Assembly (NCBI RefSeq): GCF_000011365.1
Contig: NC_004463.1
Coordinates: 2,466,001 to 2,530,000, forward strand
DNA length: 64,000 nt
Source: Bradyrhizobium diazoefficiens USDA 110
Lineage (GTDB): Bacteria > Pseudomonadota > Alphaproteobacteria > Rhizobiales > Xanthobacteraceae
Direction of reading: 5' to 3'
Shown: positions 44,601 to 52,810 of the stretch, one piece after another
How the letters are laid out: the number at the start of each line of letters is the position of its first letter
Numbering within the stretch: position 1 is the stretch's first letter
The notes under the pieces: model-generated
Databases searched by the model: none
Seen by the model: the letters and a program-made list of their open reading frames with translations, nothing else
Told to the model about the DNA's origin: nothing
Position numbers and translations under genes: made by a program

Positions 44601-46256
44601 ATGTCTACTATTGAGAGCGCTGGAACGATATCGGGCGCTGGCTCTGGCTTTCTTGATCGCGAGCGGACGATTGCGACCGCCGGCTTCAATCGCTGGCTGG
44701 TGCCGCCTGCGGCGCTGTGCATCCATTTGTGCATCGGCATGGCCTACGGCTTCTCGGTGTTCTGGCTGCCACTGTCGCGCGCGATCGGGTTGAACGCGCC
44801 GAAGGCGTGCCCCGACATCTCGCTGTTCCAGGAGTTGTTCTCCACCACCTGCGACTGGAAAGTCGCGAGCCTGGGCTGGATGTACACGCTGTTCTTCGTG
44901 CTGCTCGGCGTTTCGGCCGCGATCTGGGGCGGCTGGCTCGAGCGGGTCGGTCCGCGCAAGGCCGGCTTCGTTGCCGCGTTGTGCTGGTGCGGCGGCCTGT
45001 TTCTCGGCGCGATCGGCATCTACACCCACCAACTCTGGTTGATGTGGCTGGGCTCGGGCGTGATCGGCGGCATCGGTCTCGGCCTTGGCTATATCTCGCC
45101 GGTGTCGACGCTAGTGAAGTGGTTCCCCGACCGCCGCGGCATGGCGACCGGCATGGCCATCATGGGCTTCGGCGGCGGCGCCATGATCGGCGCGCCGCTG
45201 GCGAACCTCTTGATGAACTACTTCAAGACCCCGACTTCGGTCGGCGTCTGGGAGACCTTCGTCGCGATGGGCGTCATCTACTTCGTGTTCATGATGATCG
45301 GCGCGTTCCGTTATCGCTTGCCGCCGCCCGGCTGGCAGCCCGAAGGCTGGACCCCGCCGTCCAAGGCCAACGCGATGATCTCGAAGAACAACGTTCATCT
45401 CAATGACGCACACAAGACGCCGCAGTTCTGGCTGATCTGGTGGGTGCTCTGCCTGAACGTGTCGGCGGGTATCGGCGTGATCGGCATGGCCTCGCCCATG
45501 CTCCAGGAGATCTTCGCCGGCAAGCTGATCGGCCTGCCGGACGTCGGCTTCAACGCGCTCGATGCCGGGCAGAAGGCGCAGATCGCCGCGATCGCCGCGG
45601 GCTTCGCCGGATTGCTGTCGCTGTTCAACATCGGCGGCCGCTTCTTCTGGGCGTCGTTGTCGGACAGGATCGGACGCAAGAACACCTACTACACCTTCTT
45701 CATCCTCGGCATCGTGCTCTATGCGCTGGCGCCGACCTTTGCGGCGATGGGCTCGAAGCTGCTCTTCGTGCTCGGCTTCGGCATCATCCTGTCGATGTAT
45801 GGCGGCGGCTTCGCGACCGTGCCGGCCTATCTCGCCGACATGTTCGGCACGCAGTTCGTGGGCGCCATCCACGGCCGGCTGCTGACGGCATGGTCCACCG
45901 CGGGCATCATCGGCCCCGTCGTGGTCAACTACATCCGCGAGTTCCAGCTCGCGGCCGGCGTGCCGCGCGATCAGCTCTACAACACTACCATGTACATCCT
46001 GTGCGCGATGCTGATCGCGGGCCTGATCTGCAACTACCTGATCAAGCCGGTCGATCCGAAGTGGCACATGAAGGAGGCCGATGTCGCCAAGTTGCAGGCG
46101 GCGAGCGCCAGCGCCGCCGCAGCCGGACCGCACGGCTCTTACGGCATCGGGTTTGGCGGGCTTGACGCCAAGGCGGCGCTGTTCTGGGCCTTCGTCGGCA
46201 TTCCCCTGCTCTGGGGTGTGTGGAAGACGCTGGAGAGCGCGGTCAAGATATTCTGA
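44601..46256 (+). CDS. Oxalate/formate antiporter (OFA) family MFS transporter
   Basis: A 551-residue MFS protein of the OxlT/OFA type with about 12-13 membrane segments. Typical are IGLGLGYISPVSTLVKWFP, RRGMATGMAIMGFGGGAM and WASLSDRIGRKNTYY. It has a cytosolic tail and an extra C-terminal segment (ALFWAFVGIPLLWGVWKTL). GGGGAGGACTGT gives a strong ribosome site. Its place just before the fds genes suggests import of formate or exchange of oxalate for formate. Oxalate decarboxylation genes are not in view. Confidence 0.88.
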   Translation: MSTIESAGTISGAGSGFLDRERTIATAGFNRWLVPPAALCIHLCIGMAYGFSVFWLPLSRAIGLNAPKACPDISLFQELFSTTCDWKVASLGWMYTLFFVLLGVSAAIWGGWLERVGPRKAGFVAALCWCGGLFLGAIGIYTHQLWLMWLGSGVIGGIGLGLGYISPVSTLVKWFPDRRGMATGMAIMGFGGGAMIGAPLANLLMNYFKTPTSVGVWETFVAMGVIYFVFMMIGAFRYRLPPPGWQPEGWTPPSKANAMISKNNVHLNDAHKTPQFWLIWWVLCLNVSAGIGVIGMASPMLQEIFAGKLIGLPDVGFNALDAGQKAQIAAIAAGFAGLLSLFNIGGRFFWASLSDRIGRKNTYYTFFILGIVLYALAPTFAAMGSKLLFVLGFGIILSMYGGGFATVPAYLADMFGTQFVGAIHGRLLTAWSTAGIIGPVVVNYIREFQLAAGVPRDQLYNTTMYILCAMLIAGLICNYLIKPVDPKWHMKEADVAKLQAASASAAAAGPHGSYGIGFGGLDAKAALFWAFVGIPLLWGVWKTLESAVKIF

Positions 46257-46270
46257 TCGCCATCAAGACA

Positions 46271-46303
46271 GCCGCGGGATGCTCATCATCGGTGTCCCGC
46301 GGC
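46271..46303 (+). terminator. Hairpin after the OFA transporter gene
   Basis: GCCGCGGGA and TCCCGCGGC make a perfect 9-bp stem 15 bp past the stop, followed by GTTCGCCTTTC. The next gene starts 46 bp later with its own ribosome site. Confidence 0.65.
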
Positions 46304-46348
46304 GTTCGCCTTTCAGACATCATCAAGACTGGTACTTAGGGGATTTAA

Positions 46349-46630
46349 ATGCTTCGCACCCGAATTTGCCTTGCGGCCGTGTTGCTGGTCGCTGGCCTTC
46401 ATGCCGCGTCCGCGCAAACCGCGGCGGCGCCTGCCACCACGGCACCGGCCGCGACGACGGAGGCCAAGCCGGGCAAGATCAAACTCACCATGCAGAAGCT
46501 GAAGGACATGAAGGCGAAGTGGTCCGCCAACAAGCCGAAGCTCAAGGCCTGCCGCGCCGACGTGAAGTCCAAGGGCCTCGCCGGCGACGATCGCTGGTTC
46601 TACATCGAGGAGTGCATGAACAAGACCTGA
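46349..46630 (+). CDS. Small periplasmic PsiF-like protein
   Basis: A 93-residue exported protein: signal LAAVLLVAGLHAASAQ, an Ala/Thr/Pro-rich linker, then KACRADVKSKGLAGDDRW and FYIEECM. The Cys-x-Ala...Gly-Leu-x-Gly-x-x-Arg...Cys spacing matches a single PsiF-type repeat, with two Cys likely disulfide-bonded. GGGGA precedes ATG. It lies between the carrier and formate dehydrogenase genes. Function of this family is not known. Confidence 0.72.
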   Translation: MLRTRICLAAVLLVAGLHAASAQTAAAPATTAPAATTEAKPGKIKLTMQKLKDMKAKWSANKPKLKACRADVKSKGLAGDDRWFYIEECMNKT

Positions 46631-46719
46631 GGTCGGGTTCCACCAACAGTTCGAGGCAAGGGGCGTGGAGCGTGTTGGCCCCATGCCCCTTAAATGCTTA
46701 TCGGAATGGATGAATTCTC

Positions 46720-46738
46720 TTGGCATCTGGTATGCCAA
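46720..46738 (+). promoter_or_regulatory. Palindrome with sigma-54-like spacing before fdsGB
   Basis: TTGGCAT-CTGGT-ATGCCAA is a perfect 7-bp inverted repeat about 47 bp before the ATG. The same letters give GG-N10-GC (TGGCA...ATGC), the -24/-12 spacing of sigma-54 promoters, with transcription expected near 46747. It could instead be a LysR- or other dimer-binding operator. Which one is unresolved. Confidence 0.4.
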
Positions 46739-46784
46739 CGGCTAGACTTGGACGTGTTTTAAAGAAGGTTTACGAGACTCATCG

Positions 46785-48488
46785 ATGAGCCATGACGTGC
46801 ACGAGGTCCGCTCGTTCGAACATCCGGGCGAGGGGCGGAAGCGAGCCAAGGCCACGCCCAAGGGGCGGCAGGTCGATCCCACCGCCGCACACGAGATCGA
46901 GCAGCTGCTCGGCGATCGCCCGCGGCGGCGCGACCTCCTGATCGAATATCTCCACCTGATCCAGGACAAATATCACCAGATCTCGGCGGCGCATCTTGCG
47001 GCCCTCGCCGACGAGATGAAGCTCGCCTTCGCCGAGGTGTTCGAGACCGCGACCTTCTACGCGCATTTCGACATCGTGAAGGAAGGTGAGCCTGATATCG
47101 CGCCGCTGACGATCCGCGTCTGCGATTCGTTGACCTGTGAGATGCTCGGCGGTGGGCAGCTGTTGCAGGATCTCCAGCGCAGCGCCGGTCCCGGTATTCG
47201 CGTCGTACGCGCGCCCTGTGTCGGATTGTGCGACGCGGCCCCGGTCGCGGAAGTCGGCCATCATTTCGTGCATCAGGCTACGGCCGCCGAGGTGCTGGCC
47301 ACGGCAGCGCGCGGCGACGTTCACGCGCACATTCCTGCTTATGTCGACTACGACGCCTATGTGCAGGACGGCGGATACAAGCTGCTGGAGCGGCTGCGCT
47401 CCGGGGCGGTCAGCAAGGACGATATCCTCAGGCTTCTCGAGGATTCCAGCCTGCGTGGTCTCGGCGGCGCGGGCTTCCCGACGGGACGCAAATGGCGCGC
47501 GGTGCTTGGCGAGCCCGGCCCGCGGCTGATGGCGGTCAACGGCGACGAGGGCGAGCCGGGCACCTTCAAGGACCGCGTCTACCTCAACAACGACCCGCAT
47601 CGCTTCATCGAGGGCACCCTGATCGGTGCGCATATCGTTGAGGCGTCCGACGTCTACATCTACATCCGCGACGAATATCCGGCCGCACGCGAGATCCTGG
47701 AGCGCGAGATCGCAAAGCTGCCGCCGGGCGGCCCGACGTTGCACATGCGCCGCGGCGCCGGCGCCTACATCTGCGGCGAGGAATCTTCGCTGCTCGAGAG
47801 CATCGAGGGCAAGCGCGGCCTGCCCCGGCACAAGCCGCCTTATCCGTTCCAGGTCGGCCTGTTCGGACTGCCGACGCTGATCAACAACGTCGAGACGCTG
47901 TGGTGGGTGCGCGACATCGTCGAGAAGGGCGCCGACTGGTGGAAGGGCCACGGCCGCCACGAGCGTCATGGCCTGCGCAGCTTCTCGGTCTCCGGCCGCG
48001 TGAAGAATCCCGGCATGAAGCTCGCGCCGTCAGGCATCACCGTGCGCGAGTTGATCGACGAATATTGCGGCGGCATGGCCGACGGCCACACCTTCTACGC
48101 TTATCTTCCGGGTGGCGCCTCGGGCGGCATCCTGCCGGCGTCGATGGACGACATCCCGCTCGATTTCGGTACGCTGGAGAAATACGGCTGCTTCATCGGC
48201 TCGGCCGCGATCGTGATCCTGTCGCAGAAGGACAGCGTGCGAGCAGCGGCCCTGAACCTGATGAAATTCTTCGAGGACGAGAGCTGCGGCCAGTGCACGC
48301 CGTGCCGCGTTGGAACCCAGAAGGCGGCGCTGCTGATGCAGAAGCCAGTCTGGAACCGCGCGTTGCTGGAAGAATTGAGCCAGGCGATGCGCGATGCCTC
48401 GATCTGCGGGCTCGGGCAGGCGGCATCGAATCCGCTTACCACCGTGATCAAATATTTCCCTGACGAGTTCAAGGAAGCGGCCGAATGA
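46785..48488 (+). CDS. NAD-dependent formate dehydrogenase, fused gamma-beta subunit (FdsG-FdsB)
   Basis: A 567-residue fusion. Residues about 30-175 are NuoE/FdsG-like, with four Cys for a [2Fe-2S] cluster (RVCDSLTCEML and RAPCVGLCDAAP). Residues about 185-567 are NuoF/FdsB-like, with the NAD/FMN motif GLGGAGFPTGRKW, AVNGDEGEPGTFKDR, GAGAYICGEE and the [4Fe-4S] motif CGQCTPCRVG. In Rhodobacter and Cupriavidus these are two genes. It passes electrons from FdsA to NAD. The stop overlaps the fdsA start (ATGA). Confidence 0.93.
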   Translation: MSHDVHEVRSFEHPGEGRKRAKATPKGRQVDPTAAHEIEQLLGDRPRRRDLLIEYLHLIQDKYHQISAAHLAALADEMKLAFAEVFETATFYAHFDIVKEGEPDIAPLTIRVCDSLTCEMLGGGQLLQDLQRSAGPGIRVVRAPCVGLCDAAPVAEVGHHFVHQATAAEVLATAARGDVHAHIPAYVDYDAYVQDGGYKLLERLRSGAVSKDDILRLLEDSSLRGLGGAGFPTGRKWRAVLGEPGPRLMAVNGDEGEPGTFKDRVYLNNDPHRFIEGTLIGAHIVEASDVYIYIRDEYPAAREILEREIAKLPPGGPTLHMRRGAGAYICGEESSLLESIEGKRGLPRHKPPYPFQVGLFGLPTLINNVETLWWVRDIVEKGADWWKGHGRHERHGLRSFSVSGRVKNPGMKLAPSGITVRELIDEYCGGMADGHTFYAYLPGGASGGILPASMDDIPLDFGTLEKYGCFIGSAAIVILSQKDSVRAAALNLMKFFEDESCGQCTPCRVGTQKAALLMQKPVWNRALLEELSQAMRDASICGLGQAASNPLTTVIKYFPDEFKEAAE

Positions 48489-51253
48489 CGAAGATTACGT
48501 TCGAGCTCGACGGCAAGCAGGTCGAGGCCAGTCCCGGCGAGACCATCTGGCAAGTCGCAAAACGCCAGGGCCGCGAGATCCCGCATCTCTGCTACTCGCC
48601 GGCGCCCGACTATCGTCCCGACGGCAATTGCCGCGCCTGCATGGTCGAGATCGAGGGCGAGCGCGTGCTCGCCGCATCGTGCAAGCGCACGCCGTCGGTC
48701 GGCATGAAGGTGAAGACCGAGTCCGCGCGTGCGGTTTCCGCGCAGAAGATGGTGATGGAGCTGCTCGTCGCCGACCAGCCGGCGCGCGAAACCTCGCACG
48801 ATCCGGACTCGAAGTTCTGGCACTGGGCCGAGACCACCGGCGTCACCGAGAGCCGCTTTCCCGCTGCCGAGCGCTGGGCGACCGACGCGAGCCATCCGGC
48901 GATGCGCGTCAATCTCGATGCCTGCATCCAGTGCGGCCTGTGCGTGCGCGCCTGCCGCGAGGTCCAGGTCAACGACGTCATCGGCATGGCCTACCGCAGC
49001 CATGGCTCGAAGATCGTGTTCGACTTCGACGATCCCATGGGCGAGTCCACCTGCGTTGCCTGCGGCGAATGCGTGCAGGCCTGCCCGACCGGCGCGTTGA
49101 TGCCGGCCGTGATGCTCGACGAGAACCAGACCCGCGTGACTTACGCGGACAAGAAGGTGGATTCGCTCTGCCCGTTCTGCGGCGTCGGCTGTCAGGTCAC
49201 GTACGAGGTCAAGGACGAGAAGGTGATCTATGCCGAGGGCCGTGATGGCCCCGCCAATCACAACCGTCTCTGTGTGAAGGGCCGCTTCGGCTTCGACTAC
49301 ATCCACCATCCGCACCGCCTGACCAAGCCGCTGGTGCGGCTGCCTAATGCGAAGAAGGATGCCAACGACCAGGTCGATCCGGCCAATCCCTTCACCCATT
49401 TCCGCGAAGCGAGCTGGGAAGAGGCGCTCGACATCGCCGCCAAGGGGCTCGTCAAGATCCACGACACGAACGGCGCGAAGGCGCTCGCCGGCTTCGGCTC
49501 GGCCAAGGGCTCGAACGAAGAGGCCTATCTGTTCCAGAAGCTGGTGCGCACCGGTTTCGGCTCCAACAATGTCGACCACTGCACCCGGCTGTGCCACGCC
49601 TCGTCGGTGGCGGCGCTGTTCGAAGGTCTCAGCTCGGGCGCCGTGTCGGCGCCGTTCTCCGCGGCGATGGACGCCGAGGTCATCATCGTGATCGGCGCCA
49701 ACCCGACCGTGAACCATCCGGTCGCCGCGACCTTCATCAAGAACGCGGTCAAGCAGAACGGCGCCAAGCTGTTCGTGATGGACCCGCGCCGGCAGACGCT
49801 GTCGCGCCATGCGACCAAGCATCTGCAGTTCAAGCCCGGCTCCGACGTCGCCATGCTGAACGCGATGATCAACACGATCATCACTGAAGGCCTGACCGAC
49901 GACCAGTACATCGCCGGCTACACCGAGGGTTTTGAGGACCTCAAGGAGAAGATCAAGGAATTCACGCCGGAGAAGATGGAGGCGATCTGCGGCGTCCCGG
50001 CGCAAACGCTGCGCGAGGTTGCACGCACCTATGCGCGGGCAAAATCGTCGATCATCTTCTGGGGCATGGGCATCAGCCAGCACGTCCACGGCACCGACAA
50101 TGCGCGCTGCCTGATCGCGCTCGCGCTGATCACCGGCCAGGTCGGCCGCCCCGGCACCGGCCTGCATCCGCTGCGCGGCCAGAACAACGTGCAGGGCGCC
50201 TCCGATGCCGGCCTGATCCCGATGTTCCTGCCGGATTACCAGCCGGTCGGCCGCGACGACTTGCGCGGGGCCTTCGAGAAGCTGTGGCAGCAGGATCTCG
50301 ATCCCGTGCGCGGCCTCACGGTGGTCGAGATCATGAACGCGATCCATGCCGGCGAGATCACGGGCATGTATATCGAGGGCGAAAACCCCGCGATGTCGGA
50401 CCCCGATCTCCAGCACGCACGCCACGCGCTCGCCATGCTCGACCATCTCGTGGTGCAGGATCTCTTCGTCACCGAGACCGCGTTCCACGCCGACGTCATC
50501 CTGCCGGCCTCGGCCTTCGCCGAGAAGGAGGGCTCCTTCACCAACACCGACCGCCGCGTGCAGCTCGCGCGACAGGTGATCAAGCCGCCGGGCGATGCGC
50601 GGCAGGATCTCTGGATCATCCAGGAGATCGGCAAGCGCATGGGCCTGCCGTGGAATTATGCCGGCGCCGGCGATGTCTACACCGAGATGGCAGAGCTCAT
50701 GCCGTCGCTCAAGAACATCAGCTGGGAACGGCTGGTGCGCGAAGGTGCCGTCACCTATCCGGCGGACGATCCGAACAAGCCGGGCAACGAAATCATCTTC
50801 ACCACGGGCTTCCCGACCGCGAGCGGCCGCGGCAAGATCGTGCCGGCGAAGGTCATCCCGCCGGATGAATTGCCCGACGCCGAATATCCGATGGTGCTCT
50901 CGACCGGCCGTGTGCTGGAGCATTGGCACACCGGCTCGATGACCCGCCGCGCCCAGGTGCTCGACCAGATCGAGCCGGAGGCGGTCGCCTTCATGAGCCC
51001 GAAGGACATGCACAAGAAGCAGCTCGCGCCTGGCGATTTCATTCGCCTGGAGACCCGCCGCGGCGCCGTCGAGGTCAAGGTCCGCTCCGACCGCGACGTT
51101 CCGGAGAACATGGTGTTCATGCCATTCTGCTACGCGGAGGCGGCGGCGAACCTCCTGACCAACCCGGCGCTCGATCCGTTCGGCAAGATCCCGGAATTCA
51201 AGTTCTGCGCGGCCAGAGCCGAACGCGTGGAGATGCGCGACGCTGCGGAGTAA
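48485..51253 (+). CDS. fdsA: NAD-dependent formate dehydrogenase, molybdenum alpha subunit
   Basis: A 922-residue bis-MGD enzyme. It has an N-terminal [2Fe-2S] domain with Cys36, 49, 52 and 66. Two ferredoxin motifs follow (CIQCGLCVRACREVQ, CVACGECVQACPTGAL), then a [4Fe-4S] site (CPFCGVGC). The active-site Cys370-His371 lies in HCTRLCHAS, so it is the Cys, not selenocysteine, form. It oxidises formate to CO2 in the cytosol. Its length is near that of R. capsulatus FdsA. The small FdsD subunit is not found downstream. Confidence 0.95.
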   Translation: MTKITFELDGKQVEASPGETIWQVAKRQGREIPHLCYSPAPDYRPDGNCRACMVEIEGERVLAASCKRTPSVGMKVKTESARAVSAQKMVMELLVADQPARETSHDPDSKFWHWAETTGVTESRFPAAERWATDASHPAMRVNLDACIQCGLCVRACREVQVNDVIGMAYRSHGSKIVFDFDDPMGESTCVACGECVQACPTGALMPAVMLDENQTRVTYADKKVDSLCPFCGVGCQVTYEVKDEKVIYAEGRDGPANHNRLCVKGRFGFDYIHHPHRLTKPLVRLPNAKKDANDQVDPANPFTHFREASWEEALDIAAKGLVKIHDTNGAKALAGFGSAKGSNEEAYLFQKLVRTGFGSNNVDHCTRLCHASSVAALFEGLSSGAVSAPFSAAMDAEVIIVIGANPTVNHPVAATFIKNAVKQNGAKLFVMDPRRQTLSRHATKHLQFKPGSDVAMLNAMINTIITEGLTDDQYIAGYTEGFEDLKEKIKEFTPEKMEAICGVPAQTLREVARTYARAKSSIIFWGMGISQHVHGTDNARCLIALALITGQVGRPGTGLHPLRGQNNVQGASDAGLIPMFLPDYQPVGRDDLRGAFEKLWQQDLDPVRGLTVVEIMNAIHAGEITGMYIEGENPAMSDPDLQHARHALAMLDHLVVQDLFVTETAFHADVILPASAFAEKEGSFTNTDRRVQLARQVIKPPGDARQDLWIIQEIGKRMGLPWNYAGAGDVYTEMAELMPSLKNISWERLVREGAVTYPADDPNKPGNEIIFTTGFPTASGRGKIVPAKVIPPDELPDAEYPMVLSTGRVLEHWHTGSMTRRAQVLDQIEPEAVAFMSPKDMHKKQLAPGDFIRLETRRGAVEVKVRSDRDVPENMVFMPFCYAEAAANLLTNPALDPFGKIPEFKFCAARAERVEMRDAAE

Positions 51254-51298
51254 GGGCGGCGCTCGTTGGGCGGCGCGATATCCGCCAAACACTCCGAT

Positions 51299-51425
51299 GT
51301 CGTCCTGGCGAAAGCCAGGACCCATACCGCGGAATCTATCGAGCGCGGACGGTGGCAATACCCAACGACAAGTCTTCGCCAAACCGCTCCCTGGGGTAAT
51401 GGGTCCTGGCTTTCGCCAGGACGAC
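51299..51425. repeat. Interspersed palindromic repeat after fdsA
   Basis: The arms 51299-51325 and 51399-51425 are near-exact complements, starting GTCGTCCTGGCGAAAGCC and ending GGCTTTCGCCAGGACGAC. Each arm is itself partly self-complementary. It fills the 236-bp gap, may act as a terminator, and leaves no room for a small fdsD gene. Confidence 0.82.
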
Positions 51426-51489
51426 CCGGGGAGAGTTTGCGCCGTACTCGTCGCTTCGCTCCCAGCAATGACGGTGGTAAATGTGACCC

Positions 51490-51963
51490 ATGTCCAAAGT
51501 CACTCCCGCCACACGCGCGCTCGCGGCCGCCGATGTAGCCTTCACCGTCCACGCTTACGACTATGATCCCGATGCGGAGAGCATCGGGCTCCAGGCGGCG
51601 TCGGCCCTCGGTGAGAATCCGGCGCGCGTGTTGAAGACGCTGATGGCGCTCGTCGACGGCAAGCCGGTCTGCGTGATCGTTCCGTCCGACCAGGAGGTCT
51701 CGATGAAGAAGCTCGCCGCCGCCGTGAGCGGAAAGTCGGCGCAGATGATGAAGCCGCTGGAGGCGGAGCGCGTCACTGGCTTCAAGGTCGGCGGCATCAG
51801 CCCGTTCGGGCAGCGCAAGCCCGTGCGCACGGTGATCGAGCAGAGCGCGCTCGCGCATGACTACGTCTATCTCAATGGCGGCCAGCGCGGCTTGCAGGTG
51901 CGGCTCAAGCCCGCCGACGTCCGGGATGTCTCGAAGGCGGTCGCCGCGGATGTGCTGGCGTGA
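51490..51963 (+). CDS. ybaK: YbaK/ProXp family aminoacyl-tRNA deacylase
   Basis: A 157-residue YbaK. The typical YDYDPDAESIGLQAASALG opening, KTLMALVDGKPVCVIVPSD and the GGISPFGQRKPV active-site region are all present. The enzyme removes Cys wrongly attached to tRNA-Pro. It is a single gene convergent with the GntR gene, with no link to the fds operon beyond position. Confidence 0.9.
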   Translation: MSKVTPATRALAAADVAFTVHAYDYDPDAESIGLQAASALGENPARVLKTLMALVDGKPVCVIVPSDQEVSMKKLAAAVSGKSAQMMKPLEAERVTGFKVGGISPFGQRKPVRTVIEQSALAHDYVYLNGGQRGLQVRLKPADVRDVSKAVAADVLA

Positions 51964-51973
51964 GCGCAGCGCT

Positions 51974-52654
51974 CTACTGCTTCTGCAACAATTTGAGCCG
52001 GCAGCGCAGCGCCTCGCGGATGTGTGCTCGCGCCAGCTGTTCGGCCCTGTCGCCGTCGCGTGCGGCGATGGCGTCGATGATGGCCTGGTGCTCGCCGTGG
52101 CTGGTCGTGGGGCGTCCCGTCACCGTGAAGGTGGTCGGGCCGAGCAGGGCGATCCAGTCCTGCAGTTCGCGGGAGGCGTTGTCGAGATAGCGGTTGCGCG
52201 CGGCGCGGCAGATCGCCTCGTGGAAGGCGCGGTTGAGCCGCGCCATCTCGATCGCGTCGGTCGCGGACGCCTCGACGAAGGTCTGCTCGATGTCCCGGAG
52301 CGCGTCGATTTCGGTCGCCGAGGCGTGCTCGGCGGCGAGGCGCGCGGCGGCGCCTTCCATGATCTCGCGCATGGCGTAGAGCTCGAGCACCTCGGAGATA
52401 TCGAGGTTGCGGACGATCAGGCCGCGGCCGCCGGCGGGCTCGACGAAGCCGCGCGCCGCGAGGCGGCCCAGCGCTTCGCGAACCGGCGTGCGACTGACCT
52501 TCAGCCGCTGCGCCACTTCCTCCTCGCGCAGGCGATCGCCCGCGCGGTAGCTGCCGGCCTGGAGCGCCTCGCAGAGTGAGCGGAACACCGCTTCGCCCAG
52601 CGCGACGCCCGCGCCGCGCGCGATCGATCCTGCCTTTGCCGGGCGTCTCGACAT
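51974..52654 (-). CDS. GntR-family regulator with FCD domain
   Basis: A 226-residue FadR-type regulator. The N-terminal winged helix has LREEEVAQRLKVSRTPVREALGRL (about 45-68). The helical FCD ligand domain carries the metal-binding residues Asp in ATEIDALRDIEQ, then His in LNRAFHEAICRA and EHQAIIDAIAARD. The start at 52654 has GAGG upstream. It is divergent from tcuA, with a palindromic operator between, so it most likely controls the tricarballylate-type operon and itself. Confidence 0.9.
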   Translation of the reverse strand: MSRRPAKAGSIARGAGVALGEAVFRSLCEALQAGSYRAGDRLREEEVAQRLKVSRTPVREALGRLAARGFVEPAGGRGLIVRNLDISEVLELYAMREIMEGAAARLAAEHASATEIDALRDIEQTFVEASATDAIEMARLNRAFHEAICRAARNRYLDNASRELQDWIALLGPTTFTVTGRPTTSHGEHQAIIDAIAARDGDRAEQLARAHIREALRCRLKLLQKQ

Positions 52655-52720
52655 GCATCCTCGAAGCAAAAAGCGCATCCTGCCCATGCAGAGATGCGGC
52701 TTGCGCAGCTTCTGTATATC

Positions 52721-52732
52721 TTTGTATACAAA
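52721..52732. promoter_or_regulatory. GntR/FCD operator palindrome
   Basis: TTTGTATACAAA is a perfect 12-bp palindrome between the divergent gntR and tcuA genes, within an AT-rich segment. FCD regulators bind sites of the type TTGT-N-ACAA, so this is a strong candidate for repression of both promoters. Confidence 0.65.
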
Positions 52733-52810
52733 AGTACGCAATGGCGGACCGGTTGACCGAGGCCGCCGGCGGGCAGAATGTCTCCAACTTCGTCGCATCG
52801 GGCAGACGGC

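Noticed and set aside
48101..51382. A 1093-codon minus-strand open frame
   Set aside because: It lies opposite fdsA, is His/Arg-rich and has no domain; it is a codon-bias artefact of a GC-rich gene.
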